From IMG/VR virus record IMGVR_UViG_3300042402_003976, positions 1 to 53,806 of that record: a stretch of DNA of 53,806 nt; one strand, 5' to 3'. The notes beneath the pieces were generated by a model. That model saw nothing but the letters and a program-made list of their open reading frames with translations. It was not told where the DNA came from and did not search any database. This document shows positions 31,324 to 41,048 of this stretch, one piece after another. Every line of letters begins with the position of its first letter. Within the stretch, counting starts at the first letter, position 1. Source of the DNA: a virus. The translations under genes were made by a program, and so were the position numbers.

Positions 31324-32354
31324 TATAGATCTCCAGTGTTTGTGGACGGAAACGAACGGGTAATTGGAGGGGATCCGACTGTTGCAGATTGTCTTGTGCC
31401 CCAAATAACACGAACTCCGCCAGTGCCGCCGTCACCAGAGCTTGATGGCCACGACGTTCCCGGTCCACCGCCACCGCCGCCGTGTGTTCCGCCGAGGATA
31501 TTATTGGAACTTTCTCCGCTACCGCTCCACGGATTTTCACCGTAATAACCTCTAGTGCCGCCGCTGCCACCGTTGCCACCGCCCCCTGGAGATCCGGTGC
31601 CGTTCCATGGTGTATAGTGTCCGTTGCCGCTAGAACCTTGTCCTTGTAGGCCAACGCCACCACCGCCACCTGTTCCGTATGTTGACGAATATGGCGAGCC
31701 ACCTGAACCGCCGCCACCGTTTGGTGAGGTTCCGCTTTCGCCAATATTGCCGCCTCGGGCAGTATAACCACCGGCACCTCCACCTCCAGCCCAGCTTTGT
31801 GCGTCACCACCAGCTCCGCCACCGTCGCCGATATATCCGCCACCACGCCCATTACCGCTAGGGCCGCCGGTCTGACCTCCATATAACGAACCACCACCAT
31901 ATCCCGCCACAGTGCTAGTGGCTTGGAAATAACTGGTTCCGCCGTTGCTGCCGTCACCACCGCCACCACCCACTACAACAGTATACGCTGTACCGGGATT
32001 CACTGGAATATTATTTTTCCAACCAAGGCCGCCACCTGCGCCTCCGTGCTGTGCCCAATTGTTTGCGCCACCACCACCGCCACCCACCGCCACCACAGCT
32101 ACAGCCGTTACATCAGGAGGTGCTGTCCATGAATATGTTCCCGGTGAAGTATATGCTTGCTGTCCCGGTGCAAAAGTATTTGGCAACACGTCGATACGAA
32201 ACCATTCACCATTTTCATAGACTTCTGTTCTATTAGTTGTGGTGTTATGTCTAATCATTCCAGCTGCCGGAGTTCCTGGTCGTTCCGCTGTGGTGCCATT
32301 TGGCAGTCGTATAAATCCAGTGTCATTGACTGTTGTATTCTTTAAGGTTGCCAT
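31323..32354 (-). CDS. Glycine-rich fibre adhesin
   Basis: 343 aa. The N-terminus carries a shared fibre module (LPNGTTAERPGTPAAG, IRHNTTTN, then EWFRI), followed by a beta domain (TSPGTYSWTAPPDVTAVAVV). From about residue 91 to 300 it consists of Gly-rich runs of the GGGGGG / GGGSGG / GAGGDA type separated by short aromatic loops, the pattern expected of polyglycine type II helix bundles as in gp38-type adhesins. Receptor binding is the likely role. AAAGGAG precedes the ATG. A long overlapping frame of 224 codons is a by-product of the Gly codons and was not called. Confidence 0.8.
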   Translation of the reverse strand: MATLKNTTVNDTGFIRLPNGTTAERPGTPAAGMIRHNTTTNRTEVYENGEWFRIDVLPNTFAPGQQAYTSPGTYSWTAPPDVTAVAVVAVGGGGGGANNWAQHGGAGGGLGWKNNIPVNPGTAYTVVVGGGGGDGSNGGTSYFQATSTVAGYGGGSLYGGQTGGPSGNGRGGGYIGDGGGAGGDAQSWAGGGGAGGYTARGGNIGESGTSPNGGGGSGGSPYSSTYGTGGGGGVGLQGQGSSGNGHYTPWNGTGSPGGGGNGGSGGTRGYYGENPWSGSGESSNNILGGTHGGGGGGPGTSWPSSSGDGGTGGVRVIWGTRQSATVGSPPITRSFPSTNTGDL

Positions 32355-33131
32355 TTATCGCTTATCTCCTTTCAATTCCATTATCTGTGCATTTAACATT
32401 TTTACAGCTTCAACAAGATAAGCAGTAAGTTTGGTATATGTAATGCCATCTGCTTTGCCATCTTTGTAGGTTATAACATTGGGTATAATTTTTTCGACTT
32501 CTTCAGCCAACAAACCTGGCTCTGACATTCTACTGCCATCTTTTCTGTCATAGACTACTCCAGTCAGCTGTAGAATCTTTGCCAGTGCGTCCTCAATGGG
32601 ATTTATGTTTTCTTTGTAAGCAATGCTAGAAGTTTCGGTAAGGGTAACTGTTGATATTGCAGTAGAGGTCAACGTTCCTGAGCTAGGTTGAAAAGTCAGT
32701 TTTGATGAACTACGTCTTACATCGGTGATAGTAGTATCTGTGGTAGCTGTGGTCAATGTCACAAAATGAGTAGCAGCATCAACAGTGTTGTCTGCTAGAC
32801 TTAATCCAGCGGTAGCCCAACTTAAAACACCTGATCCATTAGTTGATAACAATTGTGTGTTTGAGCCGTCTGTGCCGGGCAGTGTCCAGGTTATATTTGA
32901 TGAGACTGTAGTTGGAGCTTGAAACGCTACCCAGTTTGAACTATCCGAGTCTGCAAATCTTAGATCGCCCTGAGCCTGTATCTGTGCATCGCCAGCTACT
33001 TTAAATATACCAGTTCCACTAGGATCTATGGTAATATCTAGATCGTCTGCAGCTCTCAGCGTGGTGTTATCTATATTAAAACCACCAACTCCTGAGCCGC
33101 CTGCTGTTCCTGCTGTATGTTTTCTACCCAT
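32355..33131 (-). CDS. Fibre protein with C-terminal S74 intramolecular chaperone
   Basis: 258 aa. Residues ~165-258 match the peptidase S74 chaperone of endosialidase and fibre proteins: SIAYKENINPIEDALAKI with Ser169 and Lys173 as the likely self-cleaving pair, LTGVVYD, EPGLLAEEVEKIIPNVI, and the trimeric coiled-coil end LVEAVKMLNAQIMELKG. The rest is a short beta-rich shaft (NIDNTTLRAAD, DLDITIDPSGTG). The chaperone trimerises the fibre and then normally cuts itself off. The shaft is very short, so it may act on a small fibre or in trans. AGGAG precedes the ATG. Confidence 0.9.
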   Translation of the reverse strand: MGRKHTAGTAGGSGVGGFNIDNTTLRAADDLDITIDPSGTGIFKVAGDAQIQAQGDLRFADSDSSNWVAFQAPTTVSSNITWTLPGTDGSNTQLLSTNGSGVLSWATAGLSLADNTVDAATHFVTLTTATTDTTITDVRRSSSKLTFQPSSGTLTSTAISTVTLTETSSIAYKENINPIEDALAKILQLTGVVYDRKDGSRMSEPGLLAEEVEKIIPNVITYKDGKADGITYTKLTAYLVEAVKMLNAQIMELKGDKR

Positions 33132-33144
33132 GATATTCTCCTAG

Positions 33145-33465
33145 TTACGCGGTTGCAGTTTCAATGCCGTAGACTACTGCATTAACACTAGTAGCACTGG
33201 AACGTACTACTAGCAATTTTCCTGCATCCATGACAATACCTGTGCGTTCTAACACACCTTTAGGGGATAAACTCACATCATATTCCAACCATTCTGCGTC
33301 AGTGGGTGTTGCAGAACTAGCTATTGCTATTCTTATCGTAGCGGCTGATGCACCACGATTTACCACGCTGACAGTTGCCACTGTGAATGTTGTGGCAGGT
33401 ACTGTATACAGTGTGGTATTTGTCACTGCTGCTAGATCTGCGGTTCCTAATCTTCCTGTTGCCAT
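33145..33465 (-). CDS. Small beta-sandwich structural protein
   Basis: 106 aa. The pattern (NTTLYTVPATTFTVATVSVVN, then short strands and LLVVRSSATSVNAVVYG) suggests a compact beta-sandwich. Similar layouts occur in the proteins at 47047 and 50389, so the three look like paralogues, perhaps small fibre-base or collar subunits. GGAG lies upstream, with a late-type ACTAAATA element at 33483. No catalytic motif. Confidence 0.75.
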   Translation of the reverse strand: MATGRLGTADLAAVTNTTLYTVPATTFTVATVSVVNRGASAATIRIAIASSATPTDAEWLEYDVSLSPKGVLERTGIVMDAGKLLVVRSSATSVNAVVYGIETATA

Positions 33466-33482
33466 AATTTATTTCTCCGTTG

Positions 33483-33490
33483 TATTTAGT
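33483..33490 (-). promoter_or_regulatory. Late promoter (ACTAAATA)
   Basis: ACTAAATA on the minus strand, overlapping the stop of the 2509-aa gene; the leader of ~12 nt contains ACGGAG. The same 8-mer precedes the 2509-aa gene. Confidence 0.5.
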
Positions 33491-36400
33491 TCAAAAAGTA
33501 GTTGAATGCCAAAGGTACACCTATAACACCCCCTCGGAATTCAAAGTTAGCATTTATTTTAATTGGCCCTGCTGTGGTGGTAGTTATAATGTTAGAGCTG
33601 ATAAACACGCTGCCTGCTGTGATAGAGTTCACATTTAGACTTGCACCGCCTCCGCCAATTTGACCCGCAATATAGGCCTTAATGGCTCGCTGTGTAGGCA
33701 CTATGTTGTCAGAATCTGCAGTAAAGAACGGATCTGTAGAGAATTCAGTGATTGTAGCTGATCCTCCACCCAGTGTCACATTCCCCAAATTAAGTTCTTG
33801 TAGACCTGAAATATTAAATGCATCTGCATTCAGGGTAGCAATACCAGTGCTTTGTTCAATAGCAAACAAATCGCCTACACGGAAATTGCCGTCTTGATCG
33901 GTTGAAGTAAAGAATACTCTACCTCCGCCATTGTCCACAGCTTCGTTAGCAGGTATATTAGGTTGAGTAGACACACCGGGGTAATTAGTGTCAACAAAGT
34001 TTCCTGTGCCTATGTCTAAGAAATCGTGTCCAGTTAATCTAACCTGACTGTATCTAATTCTAGTTTCAACACTAGTTCCGTCTGCCGGAGCTTCTGATCT
34101 TGTCAATTGTGGGCTAATTTGGAAGAATGCTGTATATGCACCCTCGTTTTCTCCCAAGAATGTGATCACGTTCACTAACTTGAAAGTTCTGTCAGGTAAG
34201 TGACTGAACACCACATTGGCTCCGGGCACTGGCTGAATACTGATTCTTCTCATAGCCACGAACGATCCAGGCTGGAATAGATTGGAATACCCGTCACCAA
34301 TATCTACTTCTCCGCTGCCGGTAACATAGCCTGCTCCCCTGTTAACAAAACTAGGATTAGCTAGCACACCGCTGCCGGTCCTTACTGTCACTGGAGATTC
34401 AAATGTATTATTAGGATCGGTAAATGTGATTGTTGGTGCTGTGGCATACCCCGATCCCGGCTCTGTGATATTGACTTGGAACAGCTTTTCTGCTGCCACC
34501 TTGGCACGACCTCTAGCTGTAGCACCTGTTCTAATATAAGTGGCCACTGTGCCTGTGCTGCCACCTACACCTACAAACAGGCCGTAGCGATTTCTATTAC
34601 CAAAAGTGATTGCTGAGAAACCGCTAGCTGCCGTAGAAGTAGTTCTAGTGGTCCATGTTACTCCGTCTGGCGATGTTGCTGCTGCTGTAGTTGTGCTCAC
34701 GGCAAGGAACACTCCCTGACCGTATGTAACTTTGGTCCACGATGCTGTAGCTGGTAATGTGCTAGATGACCAAGTTATACCGTCTAAACTATAGGCAGCA
34801 ACAGTGCCGCTGGTGCTCGAAATAGCAACAAATCTGTTGTTACCATAGGCGATACTGTTCCAGTTTGACGAACTCGGCAATGTGCCTGCAGTCCATGTTC
34901 CTGTAACTGTGGTTGATGTGGCATGATTGGTAACATTAGTGCCGCTCTTAATTGCAACAAATCTATTTTTACCGTAGGCTACGGCTGTGAATCCAGTTGT
35001 GGTCAATGTCCCGGTTTGGTCCCAAACTTCACCGTCGCTGCTGATTCTCACGGTGGTTACATCACTGCTGACTGCCACAAATATTTGCTTACCAAATGCA
35101 ACATCAACCCATGTAGCAGAAGTCTGCATGCTGGTTGCTGACCAGGTAATACCGTCACTACTGTATGCTCCGGTAGTATTTGCACTTGTGCCTGCTACTG
35201 CTACGAATTTGCTGACCTTGCCCACGGTGGATCCGTCATCAATCAACCCAGCGGTCATAGCTGACCAGTTCGCTCCGCTTGGCATCAAGCTGGTTCTTGT
35301 GTCCCACAACACGCCATCTTCCGAAGTTGCACCTATTTGAGATCCACTTCTTAGAGCCACATATCTGCCACCTATGCCGTAACCTGAATGATCAAAGTCT
35401 AATATAGCACCTGTGGTAGAATTTACTGCGGTAATAGTAATTATTAAATCGTTGGCAGGAGTTGTGCCGCCTAGACTATTACCTAAAATTGTTATGGTTT
35501 CTAGTCTGGTATATCCTGTGCCTGCGCTCTGTGTTGATGGTGTATATTTCCATCCATTGCGTATCACTGTGAATGTGGCTCCTACTCCTGTGCCTGCATA
35601 TGTGCCTGTGACTGTAGTATACACCGCAGCAGTTTCACCATATTTCACTGCTGTCCAGGCTCCGCTGGTTGGCAGCGTGGCAACTGTGCTGGCATATCCA
35701 GGTGCAGCAAATGTCACTCTAGGTTCAATGATATATGTTGAAGAAGCGTCTGGCGATATAATTGCGGTGCCTGCTATCAGATGGTCAAATCCTGCTGTGC
35801 CATCAGATTCTTTAATCAACCCAGCTACTTTTGTACCTGAATTATATGTGGTAATAATACCAAACTGACCAACACCTGCGCCACCAGTGAGCACTATCTT
35901 CATGCCTATGTAAGTAGAACTAGCTTCACCGTCTGTGGCAGCTATGGTTACAGAAGTCAATGTTCCACCTTGGGCAGTGTTGGAGTTTGTGATATAACCA
36001 AATCCGCCAAGATTTCCCTCAGCCTCAGGAGCATTAGTGCTGTCGTCAATTAGGTCTAACATTCGAACTTCAAACACAGCGTCATCACGGAATTCATCTG
36101 CTTCGACTATAGCTCCGGAGCCGCCGCCGGTGAGTGTGTAAGTGACTTCTGTATAGTCAATACCTGCATTTGTGAATTCTAATTGCACCAATGCTGATCC
36201 GTCAGTGATAACACGGTCGATCTCTGCGTCAAATTGCAGTCTATTATCAACTATGGCTGTGCCGGCAGTTTCAGAGTTGTCAACCCCTTCTGCTACAGAA
36301 CCAAAATCTCCGTATGAATTGTTGCCGTTTGTTCCGCGGATACGTCCGCCATTTTCAGCCAAATATCCAATGTGAGCATAGTAAGTAAACACTGAAACAA

Positions 36401-39400
36401 GTTCAGCACGACCGTTGTTAGTAATCCAAGCACCGATACCATCTGATATTACCTGGGTGAAGTCGTTGCTAACTATAGAATCATTACCACCGTTGTGCAG
36501 TGAGCCATCAATCTTTTGACCTACAGCCGCTGTGCCCAATGTGGTCAACCCCTGCACATATGGTGAACGTGTTATAATCCATGTACGATAATCCTCTGGC
36601 CCCCATCCTGGATCCAACGAAGCATATGCTCCTGCACTTACTCTAGAAGTACCGAATTCATTTTCGGCTAACAGATCACCAGTAAGTCCTTCGAGTGTTT
36701 GATCTCTTAGACCTGTGGCATCCCTGAGATAATACATGTCTTCTTCTAAACTGCCTGTTACACTATTTGCATAGTATCTAGCTGCGTATCTAGATTTGTA
36801 GTTGCCTGGATATTTTAAATCGTATTTTAGCGCATCGATATAAGTGCCAACATCTCGCAGGCACGATGCACTATTGTAATACAATGCTACTGTCATAGAT
36901 CCGGTGGCATTTGATGCAATATTAAATGCTGTGTTTGAATCTCTAGTTGTAGCAATTTTAAAAGTTGTTGAACTTACAACGTTTTGTATATAGTAGGTAG
37001 TGTCTGTGCTAATTCCGCCAAATGCAGTTCCTGTAAATCTTACTGCTGTATTACGTTTCATCCAGGAAGTGCTAGTGCAGGTAAACACATCTGTGGCTGC
37101 TGTGGCATTAGTTACTGTAGTTGTATATGTTGAATCAATGTAAGCATCAATCTCTGCAACTATATAATCTCTATTTCTCTCTAATTGCAGCACAGCATAG
37201 TCAATCATTCTGTTGCCTGTGGCACAACGACTGCCTTCATTAGTGGCGCCATAGACAATATCATCTAGCATAGTCATCAGTGTTTCAATACGAGACTGTG
37301 CAGTTGCATTACCACCCACGTTAGCTTTAGCTAAAGTTTTTACATAAGAAAAGGCATCTCGGGTAGCAGCTTTTTGATTCAATGTGAATACATCGGCAGC
37401 TGTGGCTCTCAAATACGAATATGCTGCTTCTCTAGTTTTAAAGTTGCTGTTAAGCATAAAGTCAAACATCACAGCTTCAAGAATCAATCTTACATCCCTC
37501 TCACACTTGGCGCTGTTGTAGACCAATGCAGGGAAGTTAGTAGTGATATATGTAGTAGCAGCGGTAACTATAGTTTCTTGTGCAGCATCTAAGGTCACAG
37601 CCGCTGCGATCAGCGCAGTGGTTGATGTAACAGCATTTGTAGCTGTTGGATAATCTATAACTTCTACAGGTATACTAATACTAGCACCGTTAGTGAATGT
37701 AGCTAACACTGTACCACCGTATGTGGCTGCAAGTTGGAAAGTATTTGTATTAACTGTACCTACTACCCAATACTTGACACCGTTGGTTAACCCGTTGCCA
37801 GTTTCTCTTGGAATTATCGCATCGCCTACACTTAATCCATGACTGTTGCTGGTAAGTGTGTCTGTACCAGATATAGTAGTAACTGTGATCTGTGGTGTTG
37901 TGGCCTCAGTAGAATCACCTTGTATGATATTGGTGATGATGTCTACCAATGCACCCACTGTAGCGTTAGCTGCTGCTCCACCCGTTAAATTAGTGCTGTC
38001 GGTCCATTGAGTAGCAGTGTTGCCTGTGGATTTTGTTACTGTGGTATTGGCAATGATCTGTTGCACAATAGTTTTTAGTCTACCGTAGGCAGCTGCCGTT
38101 GCGGCGATTTCTGTGCTATCAATCTGCAGTTGTGTGCTATTATCGCCGTCAAAATATGCTGTGCCAGCTACTAGTGTGGCCCAGGTTCCGCCATAGGTCA
38201 AATCATAGCTCATAGCATCAACAATAAATGCTACATCACGCTTGCATTTGGTTCTACTAAATTTTAATGTGCTATAATTTTCATTTAAGAACGCTGTGAT
38301 TTCGTCTTTGATAAATTCTTTGTTTTCAATCAGCAGCGTTCTTGCATCACCAAATCCTGATAAGAATGAACTATTATATCCTGTAGGATCTGCGGAACTC
38401 ACCATGAATGTGGAACTGATCTTGAAATCAATTTGATGCTGCATGACTCTGACCAATTGTGCTGCATCTGCTGCTTCTTCGGTGCTGGCGAATGGGAATG
38501 ATGCGCTTTGAACTGCAGTGTTGCCTGAGCTTTCTGTAACGTTGGCTCCTCGAACAATTTGGTCAACCACTGTTTGCAGTCTAGTCAATGCTCCTATGCT
38601 GTAGCCTGCATCGGATCTGTTAGTTAGACTGCCTGCAGGACCTGCATTAGTTGAACGCAGTTCGTCACCTTGGATACAAGTCTGTTCTGGAACGATAATC
38701 GGTAATGTTTCACGATACTGGCCTGTAGCTACGTTAATAAGATTGTTAGGACTGCGTCTTGCTGGAACACTAGCTATAGCTGCTGCTATCTGAGGTGCAG
38801 TAACAGCGGCTGCTCTAGCTGTAATAGCATCTGTGATAAGTGTAACACTTGCTGTTACTGTGGCCAAGGCATTGGCTTCTGCTGTGAGATCGCTGTTGAA
38901 ATATTGAGCCACTGTGGCTGTAGAATTGTCGCCGTTGTTTATTTGATAATTTATTGTTGGAGCTGTCTGTGCTAATACATTTCCAATAACTGTAAGCATG
39001 TAGTTGTAGGCAGCCACGGATTCGTCTGATTCAATGGCCAATCCAGGATATGCTTCAGTTTCGCCTTCGCTGAGGCCACCAATCAATGAATTAGCAACTC
39101 CGCGTGATTTAATGTTGCCGCCATGGCAAAGATCATAGATTATTGCATCTAGAGTAAAGCCTACATCTCGTTCACATTTAAAATCATCGTAGACGAATCC
39201 AGAGGTAAATGGTGCTAGATTACCGAGGATCTGATTTTGTATAAATTCTGTAACTTCACGCTGTATAAACACACGATTCATTTCTAGTAGATATCGTGCA
39301 TCGGGATTGCGAGGACCACGTTCTACCTGTTCACAGGCATATCGAATGGTTTTCCAAGGTTTGTCCCAGGTTCTACCGTGTATAGGTGCTGGTAAGTCAA

Positions 39401-41015
39401 CGCCTGTGGTCGCTACGAAATAGGTATGATCGATTTCACCTAGGGTAACCCATGCTGGATCTATGCCTGTGGAGGTTAACACCTGGCCTTCACGGCCAAT
39501 TGGTAATCTCTGAGGACCATTACCGCCATAAAACACTAGATCTCCACGCACTGATAACACACTGGTTTCTGTACCGACGTTTAAAATATTCCAATATGTT
39601 CCTGTGGTGTCTTGATCGGGTCTGCTATTAGCTTGACCCCCACCTGCTGCACCTACAGTAGAACCGTCGTCGCCTTCTGATCTATGTGCCAATACACAAA
39701 TAAAGGCGTTGGCACCAAATCTTACTGCATCTCCTAATACATATTCTCTGTCATCTGACCATAGACCTTGCCAGCTGATACCAGCGTTGAGTCTTGACCA
39801 GTATGCGGTATTTGGTGGTTCTGCTGACACTGTAGCAGTCATTGTGCCTGAAGCGTCTGCAGTGATGTTAAAGGTTGTGCCTCCTGGAGTCGTACTAACT
39901 GTGATGCCACCTGCTGATACAGTCTTAACATAATATCTGGCTGTGGTAAACACGTTACCAAATGTTGTGCCGGTAAATCTCACGGCCATGCCCACTACAA
40001 TTCCTGTAGTAGAGGCTATAGTAAATTGATCGGTAAATGCTGTCACTGCTGTCACAGTGTAGGTATTTGAAGGAGAATCTTGTGCTGCGAGATAAGTATA
40101 TCCGCCTACACTAACCACTTCACCTATCTTGTATGATAGAGTGTTTGACCATGCAGATTGAAATTTAAATCCTTCTGTATACAGATCCCATCTTGACGCT
40201 TGTGTTGTAGGAGTTTCTGTGACACTTCCAGCAGTATGCACAGTTTTTGCTATGTATTGATTACCACCATAAACAACAATGTCACCAGGTTGATATAGAG
40301 TTAAACTATTCCAGGTGTTTTCAAATTCAGTGCCTTCAGTAAACTGACTCCATCGACCTGCATTACTGTCAACTAGGAATAAAGCATCTGCAGTATGCTG
40401 TATTACACAGATCCATAGTCCAGCACCGTATTTTACTACATCATTGAGTTTGTATCTAACAGCAGTTGACCATGTGCCTTTGTATTCTACGCCGGGATTA
40501 AATGTATCCCATTTGGCCTGATCTGCTTCTAGACCCAATGCCGCAGTTGCTGCCGAAGTGTGATGGAGATTACACACATAGGTGTAACCACCATACTTGA
40601 CTAGATCATTTACTTTATAACGAGTCGAAGTTGTCCAACTAGGTTTCCAATCAAATCCTTCTGCGTATACAGTCCATTTGGCTTGGTCTGCTTCTAGTCC
40701 CGATGCAGTAGTAGCGGCCGACGTATGACTGTCATTACAAATATAAAGTAACCCGCCGTATTTGACCACGTCATTGAGTTTGTAGAAAGTACTAACATTC
40801 CAATCTCCAGACCAGCTTTGACCGTCGCTCATCTGATTCCATTTAGTTGGACTGTATTCTAAATCTGTGTTGAAATCTGAAGCAGAAGTATGTCCCACTG
40901 CACAGATATAGGTGCGAGCACCATACCTTACCACATCATCAATATAATAAGTGGTAGATGGGGTCCATGTGTTTTTCCAAACAAATCTAATTCTACCTAG
41001 TTTAAATTCTGCCAT
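33486..41015 (-). CDS. Giant fibre protein (2509 aa)
   Basis: 2509 aa, probably a long tail or side fibre. Order: (1) N-terminal ~440 residues with seven ~50-residue modules of the W---TxYxxxDVVxYGGxxYxCxxxHT kind, resembling carbohydrate-binding repeats of chitinase type; (2) a beta-helix region opening KPWKTIRYACEQVE; (3) four copies of a KCxRDVxxxxDAxxYDL helix near 39.15, 38.2, 37.5 and 36.8 kb; (4) a conserved LDPGWGPEDYRTWI--RSPYVQGL region and GAWITNNGRAELVSVFTYYAHIGY; (5) seven or so SxDGxxW propeller-like repeats with FVAV strands; (6) a C-terminal FSTDP--DSDNIVPTQRAIKAYI motif. Paralogue of the next gene. GGAG lies before the ATG. Confidence 0.88.
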   Translation of the reverse strand: MAEFKLGRIRFVWKNTWTPSTTYYIDDVVRYGARTYICAVGHTSASDFNTDLEYSPTKWNQMSDGQSWSGDWNVSTFYKLNDVVKYGGLLYICNDSHTSAATTASGLEADQAKWTVYAEGFDWKPSWTTSTRYKVNDLVKYGGYTYVCNLHHTSAATAALGLEADQAKWDTFNPGVEYKGTWSTAVRYKLNDVVKYGAGLWICVIQHTADALFLVDSNAGRWSQFTEGTEFENTWNSLTLYQPGDIVVYGGNQYIAKTVHTAGSVTETPTTQASRWDLYTEGFKFQSAWSNTLSYKIGEVVSVGGYTYLAAQDSPSNTYTVTAVTAFTDQFTIASTTGIVVGMAVRFTGTTFGNVFTTARYYVKTVSAGGITVSTTPGGTTFNITADASGTMTATVSAEPPNTAYWSRLNAGISWQGLWSDDREYVLGDAVRFGANAFICVLAHRSEGDDGSTVGAAGGGQANSRPDQDTTGTYWNILNVGTETSVLSVRGDLVFYGGNGPQRLPIGREGQVLTSTGIDPAWVTLGEIDHTYFVATTGVDLPAPIHGRTWDKPWKTIRYACEQVERGPRNPDARYLLEMNRVFIQREVTEFIQNQILGNLAPFTSGFVYDDFKCERDVGFTLDAIIYDLCHGGNIKSRGVANSLIGGLSEGETEAYPGLAIESDESVAAYNYMLTVIGNVLAQTAPTINYQINNGDNSTATVAQYFNSDLTAEANALATVTASVTLITDAITARAAAVTAPQIAAAIASVPARRSPNNLINVATGQYRETLPIIVPEQTCIQGDELRSTNAGPAGSLTNRSDAGYSIGALTRLQTVVDQIVRGANVTESSGNTAVQSASFPFASTEEAADAAQLVRVMQHQIDFKISSTFMVSSADPTGYNSSFLSGFGDARTLLIENKEFIKDEITAFLNENYSTLKFSRTKCKRDVAFIVDAMSYDLTYGGTWATLVAGTAYFDGDNSTQLQIDSTEIAATAAAYGRLKTIVQQIIANTTVTKSTGNTATQWTDSTNLTGGAAANATVGALVDIITNIIQGDSTEATTPQITVTTISGTDTLTSNSHGLSVGDAIIPRETGNGLTNGVKYWVVGTVNTNTFQLAATYGGTVLATFTNGASISIPVEVIDYPTATNAVTSTTALIAAAVTLDAAQETIVTAATTYITTNFPALVYNSAKCERDVRLILEAVMFDFMLNSNFKTREAAYSYLRATAADVFTLNQKAATRDAFSYVKTLAKANVGGNATAQSRIETLMTMLDDIVYGATNEGSRCATGNRMIDYAVLQLERNRDYIVAEIDAYIDSTYTTTVTNATAATDVFTCTSTSWMKRNTAVRFTGTAFGGISTDTTYYIQNVVSSTTFKIATTRDSNTAFNIASNATGSMTVALYYNSASCLRDVGTYIDALKYDLKYPGNYKSRYAARYYANSVTGSLEEDMYYLRDATGLRDQTLEGLTGDLLAENEFGTSRVSAGAYASLDPGWGPEDYRTWIITRSPYVQGLTTLGTAAVGQKIDGSLHNGGNDSIVSNDFTQVISDGIGAWITNNGRAELVSVFTYYAHIGYLAENGGRIRGTNGNNSYGDFGSVAEGVDNSETAGTAIVDNRLQFDAEIDRVITDGSALVQLEFTNAGIDYTEVTYTLTGGGSGAIVEADEFRDDAVFEVRMLDLIDDSTNAPEAEGNLGGFGYITNSNTAQGGTLTSVTIAATDGEASSTYIGMKIVLTGGAGVGQFGIITTYNSGTKVAGLIKESDGTAGFDHLIAGTAIISPDASSTYIIEPRVTFAAPGYASTVATLPTSGAWTAVKYGETAAVYTTVTGTYAGTGVGATFTVIRNGWKYTPSTQSAGTGYTRLETITILGNSLGGTTPANDLIITITAVNSTTGAILDFDHSGYGIGGRYVALRSGSQIGATSEDGVLWDTRTSLMPSGANWSAMTAGLIDDGSTVGKVSKFVAVAGTSANTTGAYSSDGITWSATSMQTSATWVDVAFGKQIFVAVSSDVTTVRISSDGEVWDQTGTLTTTGFTAVAYGKNRFVAIKSGTNVTNHATSTTVTGTWTAGTLPSSSNWNSIAYGNNRFVAISSTSGTVAAYSLDGITWSSSTLPATASWTKVTYGQGVFLAVSTTTAAATSPDGVTWTTRTTSTAASGFSAITFGNRNRYGLFVGVGGSTGTVATYIRTGATARGRAKVAAEKLFQVNITEPGSGYATAPTITFTDPNNTFESPVTVRTGSGVLANPSFVNRGAGYVTGSGEVDIGDGYSNLFQPGSFVAMRRISIQPVPGANVVFSHLPDRTFKLVNVITFLGENEGAYTAFFQISPQLTRSEAPADGTSVETRIRYSQVRLTGHDFLDIGTGNFVDTNYPGVSTQPNIPANEAVDNGGGRVFFTSTDQDGNFRVGDLFAIEQSTGIATLNADAFNISGLQELNLGNVTLGGGSATITEFSTDPFFTADSDNIVPTQRAIKAYIAGQIGGGGASLNVNSITAGSVFISSNIITTTTAGPIKINANFEFRGGVIGVPLAFNYFLN
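36800..39183 (-). repeat. Four diverged KCxRDV-type protein modules
   Basis: The Cys-x-Arg-Asp-Val ... Asp/Glu-Ala ... Tyr/Phe-Asp motif recurs at about 39119-39183, 38190-38262, 37441-37512 and 36800-36875. Only one such unit exists in the 1869-aa paralogue, so the extra ~640 residues seem to come from module duplication. Confidence 0.6.
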
Positions 41016-41033
41016 TTTCTACTCCGTATTCTA

Positions 41034-41041
41034 TATTTAGT
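41034..41041 (-). promoter_or_regulatory. Late promoter (ACTAAATA)
   Basis: ACTAAATA on the minus strand, with predicted start near 41028 and a short leader with ACGGAG before the ATG at 41015. Confidence 0.5.
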
Positions 41042-41048
41042 TTGTTCA

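Noticed and set aside
31295-31969. Long overlapping minus-strand frame (224 codons) inside the adhesin
   Set aside because: It is a frame shadow caused by Gly-rich GGN codons; the adhesin frame has the shared fibre module, a good Shine-Dalgarno and proper coupling.
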